Shown: positions 17,391 through 26,807 of the stretch, one piece after another | How positions within the stretch are numbered: position 1 is the first letter of the stretch | How the letters are laid out: every line of letters starts with the position of its first letter | Assembly: GCA_002480645.1 (NCBI GenBank) | Contig: DLCN01000025.1 | Span: forward strand, 55,499 to 119,498 | Source of the DNA: Balneolaceae bacterium UBA7797 | GTDB taxonomy: Bacteria; Bacteroidota; Rhodothermia; Balneolales; Balneolaceae | DNA: 64,000 nt | Direction: 5' to 3' | Notes under the pieces: model-generated | Seen by the model: only the letters and a program-made list of their open reading frames with translations | Told to the model about the DNA's origin: nothing | Database searches by the model: none | Position numbers and translations under genes: made by a program

Positions 17391-18752
17391 ATGAACATCA
17401 ACGTACTCAAATTCGGCGGCACCTCCATGAACGATCATCAGACATGGAAAAGAGTGCTCGATATTATCAGATCTTATGAATACCCGGTGGTGGTGGTTTC
17501 TGCTACCGCACGGACTACACGGAAACTTCTGGAGGCAGGTAAACTGGCTGCCGGTGGCGACCTGACCGGAGCTAAAAAGATCGCTGAAGAAATTTATGAC
17601 CGTCATTATGAGTTGGTGAAGAACTTTCTGGATGAAAATCCTCATAAAAAAAATCAGCTTATCCTGGAGAGCTGTGACAAGAAGCTGGACGAGAAGACAG
17701 GGTTATTAAAAAAATATCTGGATTACACCGCCAAAACCGGTTCGCTCGAACCTAAGATGAGTGATGCCATCGCCAGCATCGGGGAACAAATATCTTCGTA
17801 TCTGCTCGCACAATGTGGGCTTGCGCTAGACATTCTAACCCAACATATCGAAGCAAAAAAACTCATAAAGACCGACCATCAATATGGAAGTGCAAACCCA
17901 AACCGTATGCTGATCAGCCAGAAATGTGGTTCGCTGGAAACCGTACTCGAAAGTGGCTTCACTCCTGTGATCGGAGGGTTCTACGGAGAAGCACCCGATG
18001 GAACCACTACTACTCTCGGGTTCGAAGGTTCCGATTATTCCGCAAGTTTGATCGGTGCCGGCGTACATGCCCGGACCATTGAGATCTGGACCGATGTGAG
18101 CGGAGTGTATACCAGTGATCCGCGACATATTGACCACGCAAGACCCATCGCTGAAATGAGTTATTACGATGCCACGGAAATGGCTTATTTCGGTGCTAAA
18201 GTTTTGCACCCATCCACCTTAAAACCTGCACAAGAGCGAAATATCCCGGTATTAGTAAAGAATATTTTTGAAGCTGACGCTCCCGGAACACAGATCATTC
18301 GGGAATCTCATACCAACCGGAAGGTTTTGGCAATGTCGTTCAAACAAAATATGACGCTGGTTACCGTAAGCGCGTATGAAACATTGATGGGATATTCTTT
18401 CCTTACCAAAGTTTTCGCAGCGCTGGAAGATCTTCATTTACCGGTTGATGCTGTAAATACCACCGAAGCTTCTGTAACCCTTGCCATAGCAGATTCCCCG
18501 AAACTGGATCAACTCACCAAAAACCTGATCGCATTCGGATCGGTTGAAATAGAAAGCGAAAAGGGACTGATCAGTTTGATCGGATGTAAGATCGCCGAAA
18601 TGAAAAAGCTAAACGAGCAGATATTCAGCAGCATCGGGGAGACGACCGTAGATATGATCACCTTCACTAAAGATAAACGGATCCTGAGCTTGGTAGTGAA
18701 CGAAAATGATCTTATACCGACCGCTCAGGGTATTCACGATCAGGTTTTCTGA
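17391..18752 (+). CDS. lysC: aspartate kinase (monofunctional)
   Basis: Phosphorylates L-aspartate, the first step to lysine, threonine, methionine and diaminopimelate. The amino acid kinase domain covers about residues 1-290 with KFGGTSM at 7-13, GFYGEAPDGTTTTLGFEGSDYSA and the WTDVSGVYTSDPR stretch. The C-terminal 150 residues form the paired ACT regulatory domains, so feedback control is expected. There is no homoserine dehydrogenase fusion at 453 residues. asd and lysA are elsewhere in this window. It converges on the CNNM gene with 8 bases between stops. Confidence 0.95.
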   Translation: MNINVLKFGGTSMNDHQTWKRVLDIIRSYEYPVVVVSATARTTRKLLEAGKLAAGGDLTGAKKIAEEIYDRHYELVKNFLDENPHKKNQLILESCDKKLDEKTGLLKKYLDYTAKTGSLEPKMSDAIASIGEQISSYLLAQCGLALDILTQHIEAKKLIKTDHQYGSANPNRMLISQKCGSLETVLESGFTPVIGGFYGEAPDGTTTTLGFEGSDYSASLIGAGVHARTIEIWTDVSGVYTSDPRHIDHARPIAEMSYYDATEMAYFGAKVLHPSTLKPAQERNIPVLVKNIFEADAPGTQIIRESHTNRKVLAMSFKQNMTLVTVSAYETLMGYSFLTKVFAALEDLHLPVDAVNTTEASVTLAIADSPKLDQLTKNLIAFGSVEIESEKGLISLIGCKIAEMKKLNEQIFSSIGETTVDMITFTKDKRILSLVVNENDLIPTAQGIHDQVF

Positions 18753-18760
18753 TCAATTAA

Positions 18761-19837
18761 CTAACTTCCTTCCCCCATATCTTTCATGGATTCCGGGATA
18801 ACGATTCCCAGTTTTCGGGCCCGGTCGCGCCATTTTTCCCTGGCCAGTTTCTGCATGTCCTCTATGGCGTCGATCTCATCCACAATTTCGATTCCCAGTA
18901 AGGTTTCCACCACATCCTCCATCGTTACCACACCTGCAAACCCTCCGTACTCATCCACAACCACCGCAATATGCTCCTGACGTTCTAACAATTTTTCGAG
19001 TAATACTTTCAACACCAAGGTCTCCGGCACGATCAATACTTCCCGCCTGATCTCTTTAAGTTGCCGCTCCCCTTCTCCGTTAGCAACATTCAGATACAGA
19101 TCATTCTTCAGAATGTACCCGGTCAGGTCTTCTTCATTCTTTCCAAAAACTGGAATTCTGGAAACCCGAAGCTCTTCCTCGTGCTGCATCACTTCCTTAA
19201 TGGTCGTGTTTTCCTGAAATTTAACTACCACGATACGAGGCGTCATGATATCCTGAACTTTCAATGAGCTGAACCGGATCAGGTTCTTGAACATATTCGA
19301 TTCATCCTCTTCAAACACCCCTTCCTGAACTCCCTGTTCAGCCATCGCCGAAAATTCTTCTCTGCTCAGTGTTGGTTCCTTATCCCCTTTTCCAAGCCAT
19401 ATCGTAATTCCCTCCGACAATTTCACAAATGGCCAGGTGATCCATATCAGACTGTTGGTGACGGATGCAGCGGTTGGAGCCAGATTTTTCCAGTACAGAG
19501 CTCCCAGTGTTTTAGGAATGATCTCTGAAAAGATCAGGATCAAAAGCGTAAGCACCGCTGAAGTGATACTCACATAAGCATTTCCAAACACGACCTGAGC
19601 CTGCGCTCCCACTCCGGCTGCGCCAACAGTGTGGGCGATCGTATTCAGAGTGAGAATAGCAGAAAGTGGCCGGTCAATATCTTCCTTCAGCTTTCTGAGG
19701 AGTTGTCCGGTTTTTTCTTCCTGCTTTTCCTTCAGCACAATGAATGAAGGAGTAATGGAAAGCAACACCGCTTCCAGAATAGAACACAAAAAGGAAATGG
19801 CGATTGCCAGTGTTAAATAAAATATCAATAAAGCCAT
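18761..19837 (-). CDS. CNNM/DUF21 membrane protein with CBS pair
   Basis: Integral membrane protein of the CNNM/CorC-like family, often linked to Mg2+ or Co2+ transport. The N-terminal 150 or so residues hold the DUF21 domain with three to four helices (SEIIPKTLGALYW is the conserved acidic helix). Two CBS motifs follow, seen as VQDIMTPRIVVVKF and VVVDEYGGFAGVVTMEDVVE. The protein stops about 40 residues later, at residue 358, so the CorC_HlyC domain found at the end of longer homologues is absent. The ATG at 19837 gives a normal first helix. Confidence 0.9.
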   Translation of the reverse strand: MALLIFYLTLAIAISFLCSILEAVLLSITPSFIVLKEKQEEKTGQLLRKLKEDIDRPLSAILTLNTIAHTVGAAGVGAQAQVVFGNAYVSITSAVLTLLILIFSEIIPKTLGALYWKNLAPTAASVTNSLIWITWPFVKLSEGITIWLGKGDKEPTLSREEFSAMAEQGVQEGVFEEDESNMFKNLIRFSSLKVQDIMTPRIVVVKFQENTTIKEVMQHEEELRVSRIPVFGKNEEDLTGYILKNDLYLNVANGEGERQLKEIRREVLIVPETLVLKVLLEKLLERQEHIAVVVDEYGGFAGVVTMEDVVETLLGIEIVDEIDAIEDMQKLAREKWRDRARKLGIVIPESMKDMGEGS

Positions 19838-19998
19838 GCACCAAACATACTATTATTCGAGGGTATTCAATAAAATAATTATCCTTAAAAATTCAACTTT
19901 CGCACATTTTATAGGTATTTTCAGGGCCTTTTAACAGAGGAATGAGAACCTGAGTTCACTCCTTCTGAATGTCTGCAATTAATTTTTTGTGTTTCACT

Positions 19999-21963
19999 GT
20001 GCTTCAACTCGAAAACATATCACTTTCTCTTGGCGACCGGGACCTGCTTGATAACCTGAACGGAATTATCAATACCGGAGAACGGATCGGGCTTGTGGGG
20101 CCGAACGGGGCGGGAAAATCTACGCTGCTCAAGATCATCATGGGCATTCAGGAGCCCGATAGCGGAAGTGTTAATCTATCGAATGGTGAAACGCTGGGAT
20201 ACCTTCCTCAGGATGGTGTAGACCCTGATTATAAACTCACCGTGATCGAAGAGGTAGAAACTGCGTTTCAGGAGCTTTTTGATCTGGAGATGAAAGTAAA
20301 GGCTGTACAGGAGCAATTAGCGGATACCGATCACGAATCGGAAGCACATGAAAAACTGCTCGAACGCTATGGGGAATTGCAAACCCAACTCGAATCTTCC
20401 GGCTTATATAGTTTGCGAGCCCAGGTAGAAAAAGTTCTGATGGGACTTGGTTTCCGGGAATCGGACTTCAACCGGTCTACGCAGGAATTCAGTGGTGGTT
20501 GGCTGATGCGTATCGCACTGGCTAAGCTGCTCCTGAAAAATCCAACCTACCTCCTGCTTGATGAACCGACCAATCACCTGGATATTGAATCCCTTCAGTG
20601 GATGGAAAACTTTCTGAAATCCTATCCCGGAGCAGTGGTCGTGGTTTCTCACGACCGTATGTTTCTGGATCAGCTTACAAACCGGACGCTCGCTATTCGG
20701 AGGGGTAAGCTCTCAGAATATGCAGGTAATTATTCCTTCTACGAAAGAAAATGGGAAGAAGAGCGGGAACTTCTCATCAATGCGCAGAAGAATCAGGAAA
20801 AGCAGTTAAAAGACACCGAAGAATTCATCGAGCGTTTTCGCTATAAGGCTTCGAAAGCCAAACAGGTTCAAAGCCGGGTTAAACAACTCGAAAAGGTAGA
20901 TCGCATCGAAGTAGAAGATGAACTGGACAGCGTATCCTTCAGTTTCCCCACTCCTGAACGGAGCGGACAGATCGTAATGAAGCTTGATCAGATCATCAAG
21001 AAATATGGCGATAACACCGTTTTTGAGGGAGTGGATTTTGAAATTGAACGAGGGGATAAAGTTGCGGTGGTCGGCCCAAATGGCGCCGGTAAATCAACCC
21101 TGATCCGAATCCTGGCCGGTAGTGAGCCCATTCAGGGGGGGGAGCGGAAGGAAGGACATAAAGTCACCACTTCCTATTTTGCTCAGCATCAGGCGGAAGA
21201 ACTGGACCTGAATGCAGATCCACTGGAAATTATGATGCAGGCCGGTTCAGGAGAGAAGGAGAGTCGGCTGCGATCCATTCTGGGAAGTTTTTTATTTACC
21301 GGTGATGATGTGTTTAAAAAAGTGAAAGTGCTTTCGGGTGGGGAAAAGAGTCGCCTCGCATTGGCTAAAATGCTACTCTCTCCGGCCAACTTTCTGATCT
21401 TTGATGAGCCGACCAACCACCTAGATATGAGCTCGAAGAATATTCTGCAACAGGCGCTTCAGCAATATGAAGGTACCTGCATGATCGTTTCCCATGACCG
21501 GTCTTTTCTGGATCCCATCGTAAACAAAGTACTGGAAATTCAGCCCGGCAAACTCCGCACCTATCTGGGTAATATTTCTTATTTCCTGGACAAAAAGAGA
21601 GAGGAAGAGGAACAGAAGAACCGTGATCAGGATACTTCAACAACTGAACAAACTGAAGACCGATCACTTTCCAGGAAAGAGCAACGACGACTGGAAGCTG
21701 AACGCCGGAATGAATTGAATCGCAAGATCCGGCCGATCAAACAAAAGCTGGAAAAAGTAGAAAGTGAGATCGAAACGAATGAACTCCGCAAGGCCGAGAT
21801 CGAAGAATTGATGGCGCAAACCGATTTCTACGACGACAACGATAAGGTGAAGGAAGTGACCCTTGAATATGAAGAGATAAAGAAAAAACTAACCGATCTG
21901 ATGTACCAATGGGAGGATTATGCGGGCCGGATCGAAGCTGCGGAAACAGAGCTTGAGTTATAA
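19999..21963 (+). CDS. ABC-F family ATP-binding protein (Uup/YdiF/EttA-like)
   Basis: Soluble tandem ATPase that acts on ribosomes rather than in transport. Two nucleotide-binding domains are complete: Walker A GPNGAGKST twice, signatures FSGGWLMR and LSGGEKSR, Walker B LLLDEPTNHLD and LIFDEPTNHLD, with a linker between them. The C-terminal 90 residues form a charged coiled coil, as in Uup/YdiF. I place the start at GTG 19999, where homology begins (LQLENISLSLGD). An in-frame ATG at 19969 would add ten uncharacteristic residues. A run of eight G at 21135-21142 lies inside the second ATPase domain. Confidence 0.93.
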   Translation: MLQLENISLSLGDRDLLDNLNGIINTGERIGLVGPNGAGKSTLLKIIMGIQEPDSGSVNLSNGETLGYLPQDGVDPDYKLTVIEEVETAFQELFDLEMKVKAVQEQLADTDHESEAHEKLLERYGELQTQLESSGLYSLRAQVEKVLMGLGFRESDFNRSTQEFSGGWLMRIALAKLLLKNPTYLLLDEPTNHLDIESLQWMENFLKSYPGAVVVVSHDRMFLDQLTNRTLAIRRGKLSEYAGNYSFYERKWEEERELLINAQKNQEKQLKDTEEFIERFRYKASKAKQVQSRVKQLEKVDRIEVEDELDSVSFSFPTPERSGQIVMKLDQIIKKYGDNTVFEGVDFEIERGDKVAVVGPNGAGKSTLIRILAGSEPIQGGERKEGHKVTTSYFAQHQAEELDLNADPLEIMMQAGSGEKESRLRSILGSFLFTGDDVFKKVKVLSGGEKSRLALAKMLLSPANFLIFDEPTNHLDMSSKNILQQALQQYEGTCMIVSHDRSFLDPIVNKVLEIQPGKLRTYLGNISYFLDKKREEEEQKNRDQDTSTTEQTEDRSLSRKEQRRLEAERRNELNRKIRPIKQKLEKVESEIETNELRKAEIEELMAQTDFYDDNDKVKEVTLEYEEIKKKLTDLMYQWEDYAGRIEAAETELEL

Positions 21964-22109
21964 TTCTGAGTTTTGCATCAACGTTTAATGGCAACTTAGA
22001 AGGTCTGCAAGATCTCGAAATGTTTCTCGTGAAGTCTTAAGATCAGAACAAGCTAATCAGTTTAATACCCTTATCATCCTTCGAATTTCAATCAATCTAA
22101 AACCATCTC

Positions 22110-22535
22110 CTACTTCGCAAAGATCTGGCTCTTATCTCCGAAGGCTTTGAATTCGAGGGCATTTCCGGAAGGATCAAGAAAGAACATGGTGGCTTGTTCG
22201 CCGGGTTCGCCTTTGAAGCGGATGTATGGTTCTATCACGAATTCAATATTCAATCCTTTTAATTTCTCAGCCAGTTCGTGCCACTCATCCATCTCCAGGA
22301 TCACCCCAAAATGCCGCACCGGAACGCCATGGCCGTCCACTGCATTCTTCGCTGATTCTTTGGCTTCATCCGGACTTAAATGCGCAACGACCTGATGTCC
22401 CCAGAAATTAAAATCGATCCAGTGGTCCGAAGTTCTTCCGGTTGTGCACCCCAATACCTCGGTATAGAAGGTATAGGTTTCATCAAGGTCTTTTACCGGA
22501 AAAGCAAGGTGGAAGGGAGCTACAGGGTCACTCAT
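22110..22535 (-). CDS. VOC-family (glyoxalase/dioxygenase-like) protein
   Basis: A 141-residue vicinal-oxygen-chelate protein with the paired beta-alpha-beta-beta-beta modules: FHLAFPVKDLDETYTFYTEVLG at the start (metal His at residue 8), HFGVILEMDEW in the middle and FFLDPSGNALEFKAF at the end with the metal Glu. Such proteins are glyoxalases, dioxygenases or resistance proteins; the substrate cannot be inferred. It appears monocistronic, with no link to neighbours. Confidence 0.88.
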   Translation of the reverse strand: MSDPVAPFHLAFPVKDLDETYTFYTEVLGCTTGRTSDHWIDFNFWGHQVVAHLSPDEAKESAKNAVDGHGVPVRHFGVILEMDEWHELAEKLKGLNIEFVIEPYIRFKGEPGEQATMFFLDPSGNALEFKAFGDKSQIFAK

Positions 22536-22674
22536 AATTCAAATGATTAGATTCGTGGTTAACCGAATATATCGATCAATTCAGAATTATCAATTATTCA
22601 ATTGAGTAAAGTTCACAAGATGTGGAAGACCTGTTTTTAAACATCAGGAAGCCGGGTTGAACAGAAATGTCTAC

Positions 22675-23118
22675 TCAGAACTTCTTTGATTCTGCTACCG
22701 CTAACTGATCGACGCGTTCGTTATACTCAATGCCCGAATGACCTTTTACTTTTACCCAGGTCACTTTATGAGGTTTCATCGCTTCCAGCATTTCCTGCCA
22801 GAGTTCTTTATTCTCTACGGGTTTCTTATCAGCTTTCCTCCAACCTCTTTTTTGCCAATTCCCGATCCAGCCTTGTGTGAATGCGTTAATGATGAGTGCA
22901 CTGTCGCTGTGAATTTTGATGTGACAGGGTTTTTTCATCGCTTTCAGTGCTTCAATCACAGCCCGCATTTCCATCCTGTTATTCGTGGTTTGGGGCTCCC
23001 CACCGGAAAGTTCTTTCTCTTTGCCCTTCCATATGAGTAAAGCACCCCAGCCACCGGGACCGGGATTTCCACTACAGGCACCATCGGTATAAACGATCAC
23101 CTCAGGAAGCTGCGACAT
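22675..23118 (-). CDS. rnhA: ribonuclease HI
   Basis: Endonuclease that cleaves the RNA strand of RNA-DNA hybrids. All four catalytic acidic residues are visible: D in YTDGACSGNPGPGGWG, E in NNRMEMRAV, D in IHSDSALI and D in ERVDQLAV. The basic handle GNWQKRGWRKADKKPV is also present. At 147 residues it is the standard length. Its start lies 17 bases inside the end of pyrF, so the two genes are translationally linked. Confidence 0.97.
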   Translation of the reverse strand: MSQLPEVIVYTDGACSGNPGPGGWGALLIWKGKEKELSGGEPQTTNNRMEMRAVIEALKAMKKPCHIKIHSDSALIINAFTQGWIGNWQKRGWRKADKKPVENKELWQEMLEAMKPHKVTWVKVKGHSGIEYNERVDQLAVAESKKF

Positions 23119-23950
23119 ACTGCTCCGTGATCTTCGAAATCAGTTCTTTGGTTCTGCGCGCACTTTCAGCAACGTGATCAGCCCAGTTTTCTTCTTCACG
23201 TCCGGCATAAATGATACCTCGACTGGAATTGATCATCGGAATACCTTCATGATCTTTTAGTGCCTCGGCCAGCGCATCCACATCTCCCCCCTGAGCACCC
23301 ACACCCGGAATTAACAGACTTCCTGTTGCGTGTTGCCTGATCACTACATTTGCCTCTATAGCCTGGGTAGCACCGATCACCATCCCTAAGTGTGATTCTA
23401 CCCGAACCGACCGTTCGAATAATTCATGAGCAATGTATTCTGCCATGGAATCAAATCCTTCAAATGGCTTCTTCAGAAAATCATCAGCCCCGGAGTTGGA
23501 AGTTAATGTGAGTACATACAGCCCCTTTGAGGGATCATTAGAAAAAGCATTCAGTGTCTCGAAACCCATCAATGGATTTAAGGTGACTGCATCGGCCTTA
23601 AAAACATCAAAAAAGGCTTTTTTATAATGCTCGGCCGTAGAACTTATATCTCCCCTTTTCGCATCAGCGATCACGATCTTATCGTCCGGGATATAGCTCA
23701 TCACTTCATTTAAAACGAACAATCCACCTTCACCCAATGCTTCAAAGAAAGCCAGATTTGGTTTGTAGGCGGCACAGGAATCAAGCGTTACATCGATCAC
23801 CCTTTTGCAAAAATAGGCCACCTGTTCTTCGGGAGTCTTAAATTCTGAGGTCACCGCCTCGGGAAGCATATCCAGATTTGGATCCAGTCCCACGCATAAG
23901 GTAGACTGAGCAGCCTCTACTGCTTGCTTCAACTTATCTAAATAGGTCAT
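23102..23950 (-). CDS. pyrF: orotidine 5'-phosphate decarboxylase (type 2)
   Basis: Decarboxylates OMP to UMP, the last step of pyrimidine synthesis. At 282 residues it is the longer, type 2 form. The catalytic K-D loop is seen in VIADAKRGDISSTAEHY; STLCVGLDPNLDML lies at the N-terminus and LLIPGVGAQGGD near the phosphate-binding end. The gene overlaps the start of rnhA by 17 bases. No other pyr gene is adjacent. Confidence 0.95.
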   Translation of the reverse strand: MTYLDKLKQAVEAAQSTLCVGLDPNLDMLPEAVTSEFKTPEEQVAYFCKRVIDVTLDSCAAYKPNLAFFEALGEGGLFVLNEVMSYIPDDKIVIADAKRGDISSTAEHYKKAFFDVFKADAVTLNPLMGFETLNAFSNDPSKGLYVLTLTSNSGADDFLKKPFEGFDSMAEYIAHELFERSVRVESHLGMVIGATQAIEANVVIRQHATGSLLIPGVGAQGGDVDALAEALKDHEGIPMINSSRGIIYAGREEENWADHVAESARRTKELISKITEQYVAAS

Positions 23951-24038
23951 TAATTCTGGTTTTGATCGACAGAAAATAGCAAATCTGAGATAGCGGTACG
24001 AGTTTTATTTATTATTGGCATGAAATGATCTGATGTAA

Positions 24039-24065
24039 TTTAAGTCCGGGTATCAAAGACTTAAA
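24039..24065 (-). terminator. hairpin at the end of the feo operon
   Basis: Perfect arms TTTAAGTC (24039-24046) and GACTTAAA (24058-24065) around an 11-base loop, just after the last gene of the operon. The T run on the minus strand is weak. Confidence 0.5.
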
Positions 24066-24071
24066 AACTAC

Positions 24072-24197
24072 CTACTGATCACACGAACAATCCGGACCAC
24101 AGTTCTTATTTCCGGTTGATTTACCCAGCAGGTTCTTCCCGATGAAGAATATGACTGCAAAGAGGAGTAAATATGCGATTACTGATTGAAAATCCAT
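24072..24197 (-). CDS. FeoB-associated Cys-rich membrane protein
   Basis: A 41-residue protein with one membrane helix (YLLLFAVIFFIGKNLLG) and a short cytoplasmic tail with three cysteines in CGPDCSC. It matches the small FeoB-associated Cys-rich membrane protein family that follows FeoB in many bacteria; a metal-handing role is assumed there, not proven. The correct start is ATG at 24197, which overlaps the FeoB stop by one base (TGATG), a coupled start. An upstream in-frame extension within feoB has no family support. Confidence 0.85.
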   Translation of the reverse strand: MDFQSVIAYLLLFAVIFFIGKNLLGKSTGNKNCGPDCSCDQ

Positions 24198-26344
24198 CAG
24201 AGCCGGGTCCCGATCTGATACGCCAGGAAAGATGCCAGATAAGCAAGTACACTCATATATGTAAACATTGCCACCGGCCATTTCCACGAATTCGTTTCCC
24301 GCTTCACGATCGCGATCGTACTCATACACTGCATGGCAAGTGCAAAAAAGATCATCAATGAAATTGCAGTTGCTATCGTATAAACGGGTTTACCGGTTTC
24401 CGGATCTACATCATTTCTGAGTTTCTCTTTAAGCGTAGATGTATCCCCATCTTCTTCTTCAATGCTATAGATCGTATTTAATGTACCTACCATCACTTCC
24501 CGGGCTGCAAAAGAAGTAACCAGGCTGATCCCGATCTTCCAATCAAAGCCCAGAGGTTTGATCACCGGTTCGATCATCTTCCCAAACTTACCGGCAAAAC
24601 TGTGTCTCAGTTGGTAGGATTCCGGATTTTCGGTGGTATTGAAAGAAGAATCGTATTCCGTGGTTTCACCTTCTAACACCTGAGGCATCTCAGTTTTAGG
24701 GAACGAAGCCAGAAACCATAGCACAATAGAAATTGCTACGATCACCTTTCCTGCTTCCGTCACAAATACTTTACCACGTTCGGCGGTATTCTGAAACACT
24801 ACCGACCACTTAGGCATTTTATATCCGGGCAGTTCCATAATGAACGGAGTTTGCTTACCCGCGGGGAATATCTTTTTCATGACGGCTGCCGCCCCGACAG
24901 CCATCAGGATGCCAAATATATACAGTCCGAAAAAGGTTATACCCTGATATGTGAAAATACCCAGAACTGAAGTATCAGGAATGAATGCTGCAATCAATAA
25001 AGCATACACAGGTAACCGGGCCGAGCATGCCATGAATGGCAATACCATAATGGTGATGATCCTGTCACGCCAGTTTTCGATGGTACGGGTAGCCATAATT
25101 CCCGGAATCGCACATGCAAATCCCGACATGAGCGGAACTACAGAACGACCGTGTAAACCCACTTTGGTCATAAAACCATCCATCACAAAAGCGGCTCTTG
25201 CCATATAACCCGTTCCTTCCAGAATATAAATGAAGAAAAACAGGAATAAGATCTGCGGTAAAAAGATCACCACACCTCCCAAACCGGCAATCACCCCTTC
25301 AACCAGTAAGTCATTCAACATTCCTGCAGGCATGTGGCTGGCCACCCAATTTCCTCCCTCCACAAACAGAAAGTCAATGAAATCCATAAATGGGGTTGCC
25401 CATGAAAATATAGCCTGAAACATCAATAACAGTACCATTGCAAAAATGACCGGCCCAAAAACTTTATGGGTAACTACGGCATCCACCCTGTCGGTGATGG
25501 ATTTTTTTGTATTTGATTCCTGCTTTGTTGAGACCGAGGTACATTCGCCAATAAAATTATAGCGCTGAAGCACTTCAGCCGCCATGGGATTTCCGCCGTT
25601 CTCTTCAATGAGTGTACGGGCCTTGTCAATTACTTTTAACCCGGTCTCTTTATTATCAAAAGAATAAAAAGCGTTGGCAAAGTCTCCCTCACTGATCAAA
25701 CGCAAGGCTTCTGTATTATGTGCCCGTGCAGGAATATCGGTGCTTGGTCTTACCCACTCTTCCACCACCATATTCATTGCTTCCTGTGTGGTTTTATCCG
25801 GACCCCATTTGAGTGGTTCCGGAACATTGAGGTCGTGTTCCGCTATCGTTTTCCTGATCAGGTCGATATCCGTTTTATTCTTCGCAGAAACGGCAATTAC
25901 CGGGATATTTAAGACTTCGCTTAGTTTCTCCGGCTGGATGGTATATCCTTTTTCTTTCGCAATATCCATCATGTTCAATACCAGCATCACCGGTATATTC
26001 AGATCCATCACCTGAGTTGCCAGATAAAGATTCCGGTCCAGATTACTGGCATCCGCAACGATCACAACCAGATCCGGATTGCGCTCGTGCTCGTAGGTTC
26101 CTATCAGTGTTTCGTAGGCGATGCGTTCATCAGCCTTTTTGTAATTAAGGCTGTACGCTCCCGGCAGGTCGATCACTTTATGCAGGATCCCATTAATAAT
26201 GGTAGTTCCCGCTTTTCGCTCTACGGTAATCCCCGGATAATTGGCGATCTTCTGTCGCAAACCAGTCAAAGCATTAAAGATCGTAGATTTCCCGGTATTC
26301 GGGTTCCCAACCAGTGCGATCGTCAACGGCTTGTTTATCATCAA
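24197..26344 (-). CDS. feoB: ferrous iron transport protein B
   Basis: Fe2+ uptake protein of the inner membrane, 715 residues. The N-terminal G domain shows GNPNTGKST (G1), DLPGAYSL (G3), NMMD (G4) and a VSAKNK G5 segment. The helical spacer follows, then the membrane part with two gate regions (the first around GYMARAAFVMDGFM with SGFACAIPG, the second around SFAAREVMVGTL). All essential parts are present. Its start overlaps the stop of the second feoA by four bases (ATGA), and the small Cys-tailed gene follows with a one-base overlap. Confidence 0.97.
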   Translation of the reverse strand: MMINKPLTIALVGNPNTGKSTIFNALTGLRQKIANYPGITVERKAGTTIINGILHKVIDLPGAYSLNYKKADERIAYETLIGTYEHERNPDLVVIVADASNLDRNLYLATQVMDLNIPVMLVLNMMDIAKEKGYTIQPEKLSEVLNIPVIAVSAKNKTDIDLIRKTIAEHDLNVPEPLKWGPDKTTQEAMNMVVEEWVRPSTDIPARAHNTEALRLISEGDFANAFYSFDNKETGLKVIDKARTLIEENGGNPMAAEVLQRYNFIGECTSVSTKQESNTKKSITDRVDAVVTHKVFGPVIFAMVLLLMFQAIFSWATPFMDFIDFLFVEGGNWVASHMPAGMLNDLLVEGVIAGLGGVVIFLPQILFLFFFIYILEGTGYMARAAFVMDGFMTKVGLHGRSVVPLMSGFACAIPGIMATRTIENWRDRIITIMVLPFMACSARLPVYALLIAAFIPDTSVLGIFTYQGITFFGLYIFGILMAVGAAAVMKKIFPAGKQTPFIMELPGYKMPKWSVVFQNTAERGKVFVTEAGKVIVAISIVLWFLASFPKTEMPQVLEGETTEYDSSFNTTENPESYQLRHSFAGKFGKMIEPVIKPLGFDWKIGISLVTSFAAREVMVGTLNTIYSIEEEDGDTSTLKEKLRNDVDPETGKPVYTIATAISLMIFFALAMQCMSTIAIVKRETNSWKWPVAMFTYMSVLAYLASFLAYQIGTRL

Positions 26345-26565
26345 ACAACCTCTACTTCAATACATTTTGCTTCCTGTTCACGCAAAGTGAGCAAATAACC
26401 TCTGACTTTGATCTCGATCGGATATCCTGTCGGGGCACGGCGAACCACATCGATAATGAGTCCGGGTAGCACACCCATCTCCATTAACCGGGTGCTATCT
26501 TCTCCGTTTATAGAATTGATCTTATACCGGCCTGTTCCACTTGTATCTGTGAGTAATCCCGGCAT
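26341..26565 (-). CDS. feoA: FeoA-domain protein (canonical)
   Basis: A 74-residue SH3-like FeoA protein, cytoplasmic partner of FeoB. Features: YKINSINGEDSTRLMEMGVLPG in the conserved turn, IDVVRRAPTGYPIEIKVRG and a TLREQEAKCIEVE end. It starts directly after the stop of the preceding Cys-rich FeoA gene (no intervening base) and overlaps feoB by four bases. Confidence 0.93.
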   Translation of the reverse strand: MPGLLTDTSGTGRYKINSINGEDSTRLMEMGVLPGLIIDVVRRAPTGYPIEIKVRGYLLTLREQEAKCIEVEVV

Positions 26566-26790
26566 TTATATTCTGGGGCTTACAAGAATGGATTTGGCAA
26601 GTTTCTCTGCAATAGCCAACCGGGTCTCACCAACCTGAAGTATAATATTCTTCTGATTTGAAATGATCTTGCCGTTAATTCCTTCCACGCAGCCAAGATC
26701 GTTCAATCGACAGGTATCATCGCAGCTACAGTTCAAACACTGTACTACAACCTCTTCGCCTTCTTTGCTGTTACTTAGCGGATGCATCAT
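26566..26790 (-). CDS. FeoA-domain protein with a Cys cluster
   Basis: First gene of the feo operon; 74 residues with the FeoA SH3-like layout (LSNSKEGEEVVVQ, then RLNDLGCVEG and ILQVGETRLAIAEKLA). Unlike the second FeoA, it has a dense Cys cluster, C18, C21, C23 and C27 with C34 nearby, inserted before the conserved RL..LG turn. That spacing could bind iron or an Fe-S cluster, so it may be a sensor or chaperone version. This is inference. A dyad operator lies upstream at 26808-26832. Confidence 0.85.
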   Translation of the reverse strand: MMHPLSNSKEGEEVVVQCLNCSCDDTCRLNDLGCVEGINGKIISNQKNIILQVGETRLAIAEKLAKSILVSPRI

Positions 26791-26807
26791 GATCTACAGG
26801 ATAACCT

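Noticed and set aside
24198..24329. 44-codon N-terminal extension of the Cys-tailed membrane protein
   Set aside because: It lies fully inside feoB in another frame, and the family begins at the short ATG that overlaps the FeoB stop by one base.
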